A stretch of 64,000 bases of DNA. Source: Azoarcus indigens (lineage in GTDB: Bacteria; Pseudomonadota; Gammaproteobacteria; Burkholderiales; Rhodocyclaceae). The notes under the pieces were generated by a model. The model ran no database searches, was not told the DNA's origin, and saw only the letters and a program-made list of their open reading frames with translations. Location: assembly GCF_004361735.1 (NCBI RefSeq), contig NZ_SNVV01000014.1, forward strand, positions 62,001 through 126,000. Direction: 5' to 3'. The position numbers and the translations under genes are program-made. This document shows, piece by piece, positions 19,311 through 27,936 of this stretch. Every line of letters starts with the position of its first letter. Position 1 is the first letter of the stretch.

Positions 19311-20506
19311 AGCTGCTGCCCCCCCTCCTCGTCTGCGCGGCGCTGCTGCGGTCGGTCGGCCTGCATGCCGAGATGCCGGACGTGCGCTGGTCCGGCTTCG
19401 CCACCCTGGGCATGGTTTCCACCTCGGCGAGCGATCTGCGCTACGCCCGCATCGGCGTGGATCACCCTGGCGCCGAGAATCCGGATTTCGGTCCGGACAC
19501 GGTGGCGGGCCTGCAGGGCAACTTCCGCTTCGGCGACCGGCTCGGTGCCGCACTGCAGGTCATCAGCCGCGAAACGCCGGAGGGCAGATACACCCCGCGG
19601 CCCAGCCTGGCCTTCCTCAGCTACGCCCTGAGCCCGACGCTGACGGTACGTGCCGGCCGCATGCGGGTACCCTTCTTCATGCTGTCGGACACGCAGGACA
19701 TCAACTACGGCAACCCCTGGGTCCGGCCGCCGGGCGAGGTCTACAGCCTCAATCCCTTCCCCGACCTCGACGGCATCGACCTGCTCTACCGCCTGCAACT
19801 GGGCGAAACCCAGCTGGAACTGCACCCCTACGCCGGCCACAGCGACCTCCCGCTCTACAAGAATGGCGACATCGGCCTGCGCGAAACCCTGGGCCTGAAC
19901 CTCTCGCTCACCCACGGCAACCTCCTGGTGCACCTCGGCCATGCGCGCGCGCGGCTGAAGCTGCAATGGAACGACCCGGACTACCGCCAGCTCACCGGCG
20001 CGCTGCAGATGCTGGGACGCAGCGACGTCCTGGCCGACCTCTCCGGCGATGATGGACGCGCCCGTTTCAGTTCCGCCGGCTTCCAGTGGGACGATGGCGA
20101 GTGGCTGCTGATCGGTGAATACGCCCGCCGCGAGAACACCCGCTACGCCAACAGCGGCCACGGCTGGCATCTCACCGCCGGCCACCGCTTCGGCAACTGG
20201 CTGCCCTTCTTGACGCTGGCGCGGCAAACCCAGGACAGGCCGATCGCCCGCACCGACCTCGGCGACCCGGCGCTGACCCAGGCCTTCGAGGGCTTCCTCG
20301 CCTCCCGCAACCTCGCGCAACGCAGCGCCACCCTCGGCCTGCGCTGGGATTTCGCCGCCAATGCCGCGCTCAAGACCGAATGGACGCGGACCCATACCGA
20401 CCGCGACGGCTGGGGCAGCTTCTTCCCCCGGGGCGAGCCCGCTGCCGCCGACATGCGCGGACGCACGATAGACACGCTGAGCCTGTCCCTGGATGTCGTC
20501 TTCTAG
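19307..20506 (+). CDS. Outer-membrane beta-barrel porin-like protein
   Basis: 399 residues from GTG 19307, which overlaps the stop of the GGDEF/EAL gene (GTGA), implying translational coupling. A signal peptide ends near HAEMPDVRWSGF; the rest is alternating beta strands and the last residue is Phe, as in outer-membrane barrels. No substrate signature recognised. Its 3' end overlaps the next gene by 14 bases. The same trio (c-di-GMP protein, porin, PstS-like protein) suggests a shared sensing or uptake role; that is inference. Confidence 0.75.
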   Translation: MKLLPPLLVCAALLRSVGLHAEMPDVRWSGFATLGMVSTSASDLRYARIGVDHPGAENPDFGPDTVAGLQGNFRFGDRLGAALQVISRETPEGRYTPRPSLAFLSYALSPTLTVRAGRMRVPFFMLSDTQDINYGNPWVRPPGEVYSLNPFPDLDGIDLLYRLQLGETQLELHPYAGHSDLPLYKNGDIGLRETLGLNLSLTHGNLLVHLGHARARLKLQWNDPDYRQLTGALQMLGRSDVLADLSGDDGRARFSSAGFQWDDGEWLLIGEYARRENTRYANSGHGWHLTAGHRFGNWLPFLTLARQTQDRPIARTDLGDPALTQAFEGFLASRNLAQRSATLGLRWDFAANAALKTEWTRTHTDRDGWGSFFPRGEPAAADMRGRTIDTLSLSLDVVF

Positions 20507-20933
20507 AGGCCCTCTCCTCGCCTGGGCGCTCGCCTTGCCGCTGGCGCTGGGCATCCAGTTCGCCTGGGCGGACATCGCCCTGGTCACCGGACGCCAGTCC
20601 AGCATCCAGGAGTTGGGGCGCGAGGAAGCCACCCAGCTCTATCTCGGCCATCGCGCCACGCTGGCGAACGGTCAGGCCGCCGTGCTGATCGACTTGCCGC
20701 CGGGGCCGGTGCGGGACGCCTTCTACCTCGACCTCACCGGCAAGAATCCGGCGCAGATCCGGGCCTATTGGTCGCGCCAAGTCTTCACCGGCCGCGCCCT
20801 CCCGCCACGGCAGGCCAACGGAGCAGAGGAAGTCCTGCGCTGGCTGGCGGAGGGGCAGGCCAGTCTCGCCTATCTGCCGACCGGGGTCCTGGATCAACGC
20901 GTCCGCGTGCTGCTCACACTCCCCAGCCCCTGA
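20493..20933 (+). CDS. Small PstS-like periplasmic solute-binding protein
   Basis: 146 residues with a signal peptide (about 1-27, ending FAWAD). The remainder resembles a half-size phosphate-type binding protein (IQELGREEATQLYLGHRATL, FYLDLTGKNPAQIRAYWSRQVFTGRALPP, WLAEGQASLAYLP). Such proteins are half the length of real PstS and usually sit beside sensor genes. It overlaps the porin gene in another frame by 14 bases. Ligand unknown. Confidence 0.75.
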   Translation: MSSSRGPLLAWALALPLALGIQFAWADIALVTGRQSSIQELGREEATQLYLGHRATLANGQAAVLIDLPPGPVRDAFYLDLTGKNPAQIRAYWSRQVFTGRALPPRQANGAEEVLRWLAEGQASLAYLPTGVLDQRVRVLLTLPSP

Positions 20934-21271
20934 GCCCCGCGACAAACCCTCCCCGCCGTCCCGGCCCTTCGTAGCAAACCCGACAAGGCGCAATCCTGCG
21001 GGACAGAACGGGAACGCGATCACTTCCAGCTGCAGGCGAACTTTCCGCACTGCGGAAACGCCCTCAGTCCGGGAGCTTTCGCCCCCCCTGGTCCGCAATC
21101 CGCCTTTCAGCGGGACAGCCTCTCCAAGTGGCCCGCTTCCTGCTTTCCGCCTGTGGACAGCGCCCTGCCGGAGAGCGGGGCGGAATATGCAATTGGCAAT
21201 ATTTTTGGACAGCCAATGCTGCAGGCCGAAGAAGTCAGTCACACACGCGCTCAGCCTTATCCGGCGCGGAC

Positions 21272-21316
21272 TTGACGAAAGCTGCGCAATGGTGATGTAA
21301 TGCAAATCATTCTTAT
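21272..21316 (+). promoter_or_regulatory. Promoter with overlapping Fur box for the hemP-bfr-tonB cluster
   Basis: In the 400-bp gap 20934-21333 I see a sigma-70-like promoter, TTGACG at 21272 and TGTAAT at 21296 with an 18-base spacer. Immediately over its downstream edge (21299-21314) lies AATGCAAATCATTCTT, 12 of 16 matches to the core of the Fur consensus. hemP starts 18 bp after. Low iron should relieve repression. The rest of the gap shows nothing I can name. Confidence 0.6.
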
Positions 21317-21333
21317 TTGTATGGCGATGCAAC

Positions 21334-21543
21334 ATGACAGCAGAGTCGATCGCTCCGGCAGATACATCCGCCCCGGCAGCCCGCGACCTGCCCCGGTTCG
21401 CGGAAAGGCAGCCCCCCATGGCCGAGCCTCCCATTCCCAGCAGCATGCTGCTGCTGGGACGAACCAGCGTCACGATCGACCATCAGGGTGTGCAGTACGT
21501 ACTCCGCACCACCCGTGCGGGAAAGTTGATTCTCACCAAGTAG
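21334..21543 (+). CDS. hemP: Hemin uptake protein HemP
   Basis: 69 residues. The C-terminal half is the HemP domain (VTIDHQGVQYVLRTTRAGKLILTK spans the signature); the N-terminal half is a Pro/Ala-rich tail. HemP proteins are small, Fur-controlled and in Burkholderia act as regulators needed for haem uptake gene expression; here that role is inferred from family. It is the first gene after a Fur-box promoter and is followed by bfd, bfr and tonB-exbBD. Confidence 0.9.
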   Translation: MTAESIAPADTSAPAARDLPRFAERQPPMAEPPIPSSMLLLGRTSVTIDHQGVQYVLRTTRAGKLILTK

Positions 21544-21583
21544 CACGGCCAGGAACGGCAAAACCCCTCAACGAGGCTAGACT

Positions 21584-21817
21584 ATGTATGTCTGTGTCTG
21601 CAACGCGGTAACTGAGCGGCATATCAACGAAGCGGTACGCAATGGCGTGACCACCATGCGCGAGTTGCGCAAGGATCTGGGTGTCACCGCCGAATGCGGC
21701 CGCTGCGCGATATGCGCTCGTGATTGTCTGCGCGCTGCGATGGCCGAACAGGCCCCGGACTACGGGATGCCCGCGGGCGTCCTGCCCTCGTTTCCCCTTG
21801 CCGTGGAGGCCTCATGA
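21584..21817 (+). CDS. bfd: Bacterioferritin-associated ferredoxin
   Basis: 77 residues. The [2Fe-2S] cysteine pattern C-x-C ([10 protein letters not shown]) followed by C-x2-C ([12 protein letters not shown]) is that of Bfd, which reduces bacterioferritin haem to release stored iron. The final codons overlap the bfr start (ATGA), so the two are translationally coupled. Confidence 0.93.
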   Translation: MYVCVCNAVTERHINEAVRNGVTTMRELRKDLGVTAECGRCAICARDCLRAAMAEQAPDYGMPAGVLPSFPLAVEAS

Positions 21818-22293
21818 AAGGCGACAAGAAAGTCATTCAACTACTCAACAAGCAACTGACCAACGAACTGACGGCGATCAACCAGTACTTCCTGCACGCC
21901 CGCATGTACAAGAACTGGGGTCTGATCAAACTGGGCAAGCACGAGTACGAAGAGTCCATCGAAGAAATGAAGCATGCGGACGATCTCATCGAGCGCGTGC
22001 TCTTCCTCGAAGGTCTGCCCAATCTGCAGAACCTCAACAAGCTGATGATCGGCGAGAACGTTCCCGAGTGTCTTGCCGGCGACCTGAAGCTGGAGCAGGC
22101 CTCCCGCGCCGATCTGGTCGAGGCCATCGCTTACTGCGAGTCCTGTAAGGACTACGTCTCCCGCGACCTGCTGGAAGACATTCTCGAAGACACCGAAGAG
22201 CACATCGACTACCTGGAAACCCAGATCGACCTGGTTGCCCAAGTGGGCCTGCCGAACTACCTGCAGTCGCAGATGGAACCGGAAGCCTCATAA
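21814..22293 (+). CDS. bfr: Bacterioferritin
   Basis: 159 residues, normal length. Iron storage 24-mer with haem at subunit dimer interfaces. The haem ligand Met52 and ferroxidase ligands Glu18, Glu51, His54, Glu94 and His130 are present by E. coli numbering, but position 127, normally Glu, is Thr (sequence ILEDTEEH). That may weaken the ferroxidase site or mark a subunit that works with a second bacterioferritin elsewhere. Start ATG 21814 overlaps the bfd stop. Confidence 0.93.
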   Translation: MKGDKKVIQLLNKQLTNELTAINQYFLHARMYKNWGLIKLGKHEYEESIEEMKHADDLIERVLFLEGLPNLQNLNKLMIGENVPECLAGDLKLEQASRADLVEAIAYCESCKDYVSRDLLEDILEDTEEHIDYLETQIDLVAQVGLPNYLQSQMEPEAS

Positions 22294-22368
22294 ACCGGCC
22301 CAGGCTGGAGCGCCCCTCGGCGCTCCAGCAGCAAACGGTGCGCTCAGCCGACGGAGATTCGCTTTGCC

Positions 22369-22521
22369 ATGCAAACCAGCCCGAACCGCCAGCGCACCAA
22401 CAACCATGCAGTACCCGCGTTTCCCGCGCGACGCTTCGCACTCTATCTGGCCATCGCAGCCCTGCTGATGCACTTGCTGATGGAGCCTTCACTGGCCAGC
22501 ATGACCTTGAACCTGCGCTGA
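22369..22521 (+). CDS. 50-residue single-helix membrane protein between bfr and tonB
   Basis: A short frame from ATG 22369 to TGA 22521. It has a polar, basic N-terminus (QTSPNRQRTNNHAVPAFPARR) and one hydrophobic helix (about 25-42, ALYLAIAALLMHLLMEPSL). It lies in the iron cluster between bfr and tonB, on the same strand, with ACGGAG about 15 bases upstream. Not a family I recognise; coding status rests on position and the clean membrane helix. Confidence 0.4.
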   Translation: MQTSPNRQRTNNHAVPAFPARRFALYLAIAALLMHLLMEPSLASMTLNLR

Positions 22522-22561
22522 TTACGATGTCGACTTCCCGCTTCTCCCCGGATTTCCACTG

Positions 22562-23362
22562 ATGACCGCCGCTGCCTCCCCGGCTCTTGCCCTGAACGGC
22601 GACAACAACGCCCAGAAGTCGCACCAGGCGCGGCAGGCGACTCCGCCCGCCACCCCGCAGCCGCCCTCCGGCGGCAAGCGCCGCAGCGGCCGCGCCGAGC
22701 GCGCTTCCCTCGCCGTGCTGGTTCTGGGGCTGCATCTGGGCGGTCTGGCAACCCTGGTCTATTTCGGCGCCAAGGTCACCATCCCGCCCCAGATCACACC
22801 CATCCAGGTCGCCTTCATTCCGCTGGAAGCGCCACCTCAACCCGAACCCGCGCCGCCCGCACCGCCGGTGAAGGTCGAGAAGCCGACCCCGCCCAAACCG
22901 GTTCCGCCCAAGGTCGAGCCCAAGCCGCGCCCCAAGCCGGTGGCCCGCGAGCCCGAACCGACGACGACCTCCGAAACCGCGATCTCGGCCGAGAAGCACG
23001 AACCGACTCCACCGGCGCCGCCGCAAGCTCCGCCGGCGCCCCCCGCCCCCCCGGCGCCGGCGCCGCCCGCGCCCGTCACCGCGGCACGCTTCGACGCCGA
23101 CTACCTGAACAACCCCGCCCCCAGCTATCCACCACTATCGCGCCGCATGCGCGAGGAAGGCCGGGTGATGCTGCGGGTACTCGTTTCCCCTGAAGGTTTG
23201 CCGGCCAAGATCGAGCTCTCCAAGAGCTCGGGCTCGGAACGGCTGGACAATGCAGCCCGCGACGCGGTGACCCGCTGGCGCTTCGTTGCCGCTAAGCAGG
23301 GCGATCAGCCCATCGAAGCCTGGGTACTGGTACCCATCGTTTTCAATCTCGAAGGAAAGTAA
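22562..23362 (+). CDS. tonB: TonB energy transducer
   Basis: 266 residues. A cytoplasmic N-terminal stretch of about 45 residues precedes the single membrane anchor (about 48-70, LAVLVLGLHLGGLATLVYFG), then a long Pro-rich and Lys/Pro-rich periplasmic spacer (about 85-165) and the C-terminal TonB domain (about 180-264; NPAPSYPPLSRRMREEGRVMLRV, AARDAVTRWRFVAA). It transfers proton-motive energy from ExbBD to TonB-dependent receptors such as the two encoded downstream. exbB follows five bases later. Confidence 0.95.
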   Translation: MTAAASPALALNGDNNAQKSHQARQATPPATPQPPSGGKRRSGRAERASLAVLVLGLHLGGLATLVYFGAKVTIPPQITPIQVAFIPLEAPPQPEPAPPAPPVKVEKPTPPKPVPPKVEPKPRPKPVAREPEPTTTSETAISAEKHEPTPPAPPQAPPAPPAPPAPAPPAPVTAARFDADYLNNPAPSYPPLSRRMREEGRVMLRVLVSPEGLPAKIELSKSSGSERLDNAARDAVTRWRFVAAKQGDQPIEAWVLVPIVFNLEGK

Positions 23363-23367
23363 GACCC

Positions 23368-24126
23368 ATGGAAACCACTCAAGCCTTCGGACTTGCCCAC
23401 CTCTGGGGCCAGGCCGACATGGTCATCCGCATCGTTGCCCTCATGCTCTTGGTCATGTCCATCACTAGCTGGTACCTGATCCTGGTGCGTGGCCTGCGCC
23501 AGCTGCGCGCGCGCAGCTTCGATGACGCGGTCGAATCCTTCTGGGCGGCGCCCGACCTCACCGAGGGCCTGAAGCGCCTGAGCAAGCGGGCGCCGGACTC
23601 GCCCTTCGAATCCCTCGCCCAGCAGGGCGCGGCGGCGACCGACCATGTGCGTCGCCACACCCACCGCGAAACCCTGGGCGGCAAGCTGAACGCGGAGGAG
23701 TTCATCACCCGCGCGATGCGCAAGTCCATTTCGCTCTCCACTGCTTCGCTGGAATCCGGGCTCACCATGCTGGCCTCCATCGGCTCCACCGCGCCCTTCG
23801 TCGGCCTGTTCGGCACCGTCTGGGGCATCTACCACGCGCTGGTGAACATCAGCGCTTCCGGCATGGCGACGCTGGACAAGGTTGCCGGCCCGGTCGGCGA
23901 AGCGTTGATCATGACCGCCTTCGGCCTCTTCGTCGCCATCCCCGCGGTGCTGGCCTACAACGCCTTCACCCGTGCAAACCGTGTCGAGCTGTCCGAGTTG
24001 GATGCCTTCGCCCACGACCTCCATTCCTGGTTCTGCACCGGCGCCCGCATCAGCCCGCTGAACGAACGTGAAGAAGCCCCCCCCAGCGCGCCGGTGCGTC
24101 TGGCCGGTGCCGGTGGAGCCGCGTAA
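23368..24126 (+). CDS. exbB: TonB-system proton channel subunit ExbB
   Basis: 252 residues with three membrane helices (about 20-42, 135-160 and 172-196). The MotA/TolQ/ExbB domain is clear: STAPFVGLFGTVWGIYHAL and VGEALIMTAFGLFVAIPAVLAYN. It sits five bases after tonB and directly abuts exbD, forming the usual energising complex in the inner membrane. Confidence 0.96.
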   Translation: METTQAFGLAHLWGQADMVIRIVALMLLVMSITSWYLILVRGLRQLRARSFDDAVESFWAAPDLTEGLKRLSKRAPDSPFESLAQQGAAATDHVRRHTHRETLGGKLNAEEFITRAMRKSISLSTASLESGLTMLASIGSTAPFVGLFGTVWGIYHALVNISASGMATLDKVAGPVGEALIMTAFGLFVAIPAVLAYNAFTRANRVELSELDAFAHDLHSWFCTGARISPLNEREEAPPSAPVRLAGAGGAA

Positions 24127-24549
24127 ATGGCTTTCGGCGGCTTCAACCAAGGCAGCGAGCGCGCGCCGTCCAGCGACATCAACATGGTGCCGCTGATCGA
24201 CGTGATGCTGGTGTTGCTGATCGTGTTCATGATCACCGCGCCGCTGCTCACCCATTCGGTCAAGATCGACCTGCCCAAGGCGTCCAGCCAGCCCAACACC
24301 GAGAAGCCGGAAACGGTCACGCTGGCGATCAACGAGGAAGGCAAGCTGTTCTGGAACAACGAGCCGCTGGACGACGCTGCGCTGCCGGAGCGGCTGCGCA
24401 GCGCGGCGGCGCAGACCCCGCAGCCCGAACTGCACCTGCGCGCCGACCAGAACACCCGTTACCAGAAGCTGGCGGAAGTGATGTCCCAGGCACGCGAAGC
24501 CGGCGTGGAGAAGATGGGCTTCATCACCCAGCCGGAAACGGCGCCCTGA
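24127..24549 (+). CDS. exbD: TonB-system proton channel subunit ExbD
   Basis: 140 residues, with one membrane helix (about 20-42) containing the proton-carrying Asp in MVPLIDVMLVLLIVFM and a periplasmic domain. Begins right after the exbB stop. A strong terminator follows 28 bp after its stop codon, ending the cluster. Confidence 0.96.
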   Translation: MAFGGFNQGSERAPSSDINMVPLIDVMLVLLIVFMITAPLLTHSVKIDLPKASSQPNTEKPETVTLAINEEGKLFWNNEPLDDAALPERLRSAAAQTPQPELHLRADQNTRYQKLAEVMSQAREAGVEKMGFITQPETAP

Positions 24550-24576
24550 CCCGCCCCAGGCCCACCCGCCCAAAAG

Positions 24577-24612
24577 AAAAGGCCACGCACCGCGTGGCCT
24601 TTTTGTTTTTCG
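24577..24612 (+). terminator. Rho-independent terminator after exbD
   Basis: Arms AAAAGGCCACGC and GCGTGGCCTTTT (24577-24604) with a short ACC loop region, then TGTTTTT. It ends the hemP-exbD cluster and, because of the A-run on its left, can also act for the minus-strand regulator. Confidence 0.9.
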
Positions 24613-24650
24613 TGCGGAAGCCGCAGCGGTAACGGCAGGCACGAGCGGCG

Positions 24651-25067
24651 TTACACCCGCTTGCCCCGCACCCGGATGATCACGTCCACCTGCTCCAGTT
24701 CGACATGGGCGGGCAGGCTGGGCACACCGACCACATGCAACTCCTCGGCGGCGACATCGGTAAGTTCACCGGTATCGACGTCGTAGAGATGGTAGTGAGG
24801 CTCGACATTGGAGTCGTAGACCACCCGCTCCGGATCAACGATCAGTTCCTTGACCAAGTTCTTCTCGCGAAACAGTCTGAGCGTGTTGTACACCGTTGCG
24901 CGCGAGGTCTCCGGCACGGTATCGCGCACCTTGGCGAGCAGTTGCTCGGCAGACAGGTGCACCGGCCGCGACAGCATGACCCGTGCGATCTCCAGCCGCT
25001 GCAGGGTCACCGGCACGCCGATGGCGCGCAGGCGATCGGCCAGGTAGCGGCTTGATGATGTTTCCAT
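24651..25067 (-). CDS. Fur-family transcriptional regulator lacking cysteines (PerR/Irr-like)
   Basis: 138 residues. N-terminal winged helix (about 1-80; VTLQRLEIARVMLSRPVHLSAEQL, TSRATVYNTLRLFREKNLV) and C-terminal dimerisation domain with PHYHLYDVDTGEL. There is no cysteine anywhere, so the structural zinc site of Fur/Zur/most PerR is absent, as in the Irr-type branch. It lies 156 bp downstream of the cytochrome c peroxidase gene on the same strand, whose promoter has an Irr/ICE-like palindrome. I infer control of peroxide or haem genes; which effector is unknown. Confidence 0.85.
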   Translation of the reverse strand: METSSSRYLADRLRAIGVPVTLQRLEIARVMLSRPVHLSAEQLLAKVRDTVPETSRATVYNTLRLFREKNLVKELIVDPERVVYDSNVEPHYHLYDVDTGELTDVAAEELHVVGVPSLPAHVELEQVDVIIRVRGKRV

Positions 25068-25222
25068 CTCTGTGGAGCCTATCGTGATTGATATCGGGGG
25101 CCTTATCGGCCTGGCCGGGCCAGCTTGCCCGGTGGTCGAATGTTGGTATTACCCCCGATGACTGTCAATCGACCGCGGACGGCCGGCATTACGCCGGCAT
25201 CCACGGCCTGGGCCTGCCTGAG

Positions 25223-26221
25223 TCAGTCGAAGGGCACCGGCCTCGGCGTTTCATTGGAGGACGGCGGCAGCAGCGGCAGGATGAAGGAAGGCTGGTCGCC
25301 GGTGAGCGTCTTCAGGAAGGCGACGATCTGGCCGATCTCCTCCTTGGAATACTTGCGCCCGAGTTGCAGCCGGCCCATCACGTCCACCGCCTCCTCCAGC
25401 GTCTGCGCCTGGCCATCATGGAAGTACGGGTAGGTCAGTTCCACGTTGCGCAGCGTCGGCACCTTGAAGTTGAAGCGGTCCTCGTCCTTGCCGGTGACGC
25501 CGGCACGGCCCTCGGCGCCGCTCTTGGTCACATAGGGCTCGACCAGCCCCATCTTCTGGAAGGAGGAGCCACCCACCGCCGGCCCGTTGTGGCAGGCAAC
25601 GCAGCCACTGTCCTTGAACAGCTTGTAGCCGGCCAGTTCGCGCTTGTTCAGCGCCTTGTCGTCGCCCTGCAGCCATTTGTCGAAGGCCGAGCCCGGCGTC
25701 ACCAGCGTCTCCTCGAAGGCGGCGATGGCATCGGTGACCTTGTCGATCTCGACGCGGCTGGAGCCGTACACCGCCTTGAACTCGGCGACGTAGCCGGGGA
25801 TGGATTGCAGCACGTCCACCGCCAGGTCGTGGGTGAAGGCCATCTCGCCCGGGTTGGCGATCGGACCACCGGCCTGCTCCTTCAGATCCTTGGCGCGGCC
25901 GTCCCAGAACTGCGCCACCGCCATGCTGGAGTTGAGCACGGTGGGGGCGTTGATCGGGCCCTTGGTCCAGTTGTGGCCGATGGAGGTCTGCAGGTTGTCC
26001 GAACCGCCCATGGACAGGTTGTGGCAGGAATTACAGGAGATGAAGCCGGAGCGGGACAGCCGGGGATCGAAGAACAGGCGCTTGCCGAGCTCGACCTTGG
26101 CAGGGTTCGTCACCTTGGCGGGCTGTATGGGTTGGATAGGCTCATCCCGCACCGCCCAGGCGGAGCCGGCGGCGACCGTCGCGACCACGGCCAGCGCGAT
26201 CCCGGTGGAATTCAGCTTCAT
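25223..26221 (-). CDS. ccpA: Dihaem cytochrome c peroxidase
   Basis: 332 residues. Start at MKLNSTGIALAV, a Sec signal peptide, with AAGGAG upstream; the longer in-frame start has no signal. Two c-type haem motifs are present, CNSCH near residue 60 and CVACH near 208, in the bacterial CcpA/MauG layout. It is periplasmic and reduces hydrogen peroxide to water using electrons from small cytochromes. It is followed by a Fur-family regulator gene and its promoter region holds a 17-base palindromic site. Confidence 0.93.
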   Translation of the reverse strand: MKLNSTGIALAVVATVAAGSAWAVRDEPIQPIQPAKVTNPAKVELGKRLFFDPRLSRSGFISCNSCHNLSMGGSDNLQTSIGHNWTKGPINAPTVLNSSMAVAQFWDGRAKDLKEQAGGPIANPGEMAFTHDLAVDVLQSIPGYVAEFKAVYGSSRVEIDKVTDAIAAFEETLVTPGSAFDKWLQGDDKALNKRELAGYKLFKDSGCVACHNGPAVGGSSFQKMGLVEPYVTKSGAEGRAGVTGKDEDRFNFKVPTLRNVELTYPYFHDGQAQTLEEAVDVMGRLQLGRKYSKEEIGQIVAFLKTLTGDQPSFILPLLPPSSNETPRPVPFD

Positions 26222-26300
26222 GATGCTCTCCTTCGTGAGTTGATCCGCGCCGTTGCAGGCAGATCGGCAGCGCCGGCAACGGTCCATGACAGATCGGTCG

Positions 26301-26317
26301 ATTAGACGCGTTCTAAA
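26301..26317. promoter_or_regulatory. Irr/ICE-like palindrome upstream of ccpA
   Basis: Read on the minus strand the 17 bases are TTTAGAACGCGTCTAAT, 12 of 14 defined positions of the TTTAGAA-N3-TTCTAAA motif known for Irr in alphaproteobacteria (recalled, not searched). It lies 80 bp upstream of the ccpA start. The adjacent cysteine-free Fur-family regulator is the obvious candidate to bind it; that link is inference. Confidence 0.5.
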
Positions 26318-26511
26318 CATGCAGGCAGATTTAACCCCCCTTACCCACCTGGTTTCTTGACCCAGATCATGAAAGCCGCCCTATCCACCTTTCGTCTTAA
26401 CCGGCGGCGGCCCTGGGCGGTGCCTGCAATACGATACAAAGCGTGGCGGGAGTGGCCCGTATCCTGCAGCCCTCGACATCCGCCCGCCGTCACGTCTCCC
26501 CTTCTGAAAGC

Positions 26512-27936
26512 ATGAACAAGCCCTCTCCCCCCTCCTCCACCAAACCGGCCAGGCTGCGGCGCTGGCCCCTGTACGCAGTCGTGAGCGGCGTCGTGCTGCT
26601 GAGCGGATACCTCGTCTGGAGCAATTTCTTGCGCGGTGCCGATCCGCAGGCCCAATACCAGTTCGCCACCGTGCAGCGCGGCGACATCGAGGACGTGGTG
26701 ACTGCAACCGGCACCTTGCAGCCGCGTGACTATGTGGACGTCGGCGCGCAGGTGTCCGGCCAGTTGAAGAAGATCCACGTGGAGGTAGGCTCGGAGGTCA
26801 AGGCCGGTGACCTGCTGGCGGAGATCGACCCCACCGTCTATCTCGCCAAGGTCGACGCTTCCCGCGCCCAGCTGCGCAATCTGCGCGCCCAGCTCAAGGA
26901 GCGCGAGGCCCAGCTCAAGCTCTCCAGCCTGCAACTGAGGCGCCAGCAGGCGCTGATGAGCGAGGAGGCCACTACCGCCGAGTCGCTGCAGAACGCGGAG
27001 GCATCGCTGCAGTCCTCCGAAGCGCAGCTGGAAGCGCTGCGGGCGCAAATCGAACAGATCGAGTCCTCGCTGCGGGCGGACGAAGCCAATCTGCAATACG
27101 CCCGCATCCTGTCGCCCATGAGCGGCACCGTGGTTTCCATCAGTGCCCGCCAGGGGCAGACGCTGAACACCAACCAAAGCGCACCCACCGTGCTGCGGGT
27201 GGCGGATCTGAACACCATGACGGTGCAGACCCAGGTTTCGGAAGCAGACGTCGCCCGCCTCAAGGTCGGCATGGAGTCTTACTTCACCACCCTGGGCGGA
27301 CAGGGCCAGCGCTGGTACGGCAAGCTGGAGAAGATAGAGCCCACGCCCACCGTCACCAACAACGTGGTGCTGTTCAACGCGCTGTTCGACGTGCCCAACC
27401 CGGATGGGCGGCTGATGACGCAGATGACCGCCCAGGTCTTCTTCATCGTCGCCTCCGCACGCAACACGCTGGTGGTGCCGATGTCGGCGCTCAACGTTGC
27501 CAACCGGCCGCCTCGCGGGCAAGGCCCCGCCCAAGGACAAGGCCCAGGACAACGCGAGCGCCCCGCCGGCACTGGCCCCAGCGGCGGCATGCAGGCCGCC
27601 GCCCGCCAAGCGGGCGAGGGCGGTCGGGAGCGCAGCCCGCGCGCAGGCGCGGCGGAGCGTCCGGAACGTGGCGAGCGCAGCAGCGAAGCCGGTGGCGAAC
27701 GCCGTCGGCCGTCCCAGGCCGGGGCACATGGCCCCAGGCGCGGCATCGTGAGGGTCGCCAGGGCGGATGGCACGCTGGAGGATCGTCCGGTGGAACTGGG
27801 CATCAGCAACCGGGTGCAAGTGCAGGTGCTGTCCGGCCTGGAGGAAGGCGAGCGCCTTGCCTCCGGCAACGTCATCGCCGCCCGTCCGCAGGGCGGTGAC
27901 AGCAACCAGCCCCCTCGGATGCCGCCCCGGCTATGA
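26512..27936 (+). CDS. macA: MacA-type periplasmic adaptor of an ABC efflux system
   Basis: 474 residues. Start at [18 protein letters not shown]; an N-terminal anchor helix (about 20-40) is followed by the lipoyl-like and alpha-hairpin regions ([31 protein letters not shown]; long coiled coil about 110-200) and beta-barrel part ([14 protein letters not shown]). Between about 335 and 420 there is an unusual Gly/Arg/Pro/Glu-rich low-complexity stretch not usual for MacA. The stop overlaps the macB start. Confidence 0.88.
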   Translation: MNKPSPPSSTKPARLRRWPLYAVVSGVVLLSGYLVWSNFLRGADPQAQYQFATVQRGDIEDVVTATGTLQPRDYVDVGAQVSGQLKKIHVEVGSEVKAGDLLAEIDPTVYLAKVDASRAQLRNLRAQLKEREAQLKLSSLQLRRQQALMSEEATTAESLQNAEASLQSSEAQLEALRAQIEQIESSLRADEANLQYARILSPMSGTVVSISARQGQTLNTNQSAPTVLRVADLNTMTVQTQVSEADVARLKVGMESYFTTLGGQGQRWYGKLEKIEPTPTVTNNVVLFNALFDVPNPDGRLMTQMTAQVFFIVASARNTLVVPMSALNVANRPPRGQGPAQGQGPGQRERPAGTGPSGGMQAAARQAGEGGRERSPRAGAAERPERGERSSEAGGERRRPSQAGAHGPRRGIVRVARADGTLEDRPVELGISNRVQVQVLSGLEEGERLASGNVIAARPQGGDSNQPPRMPPRL

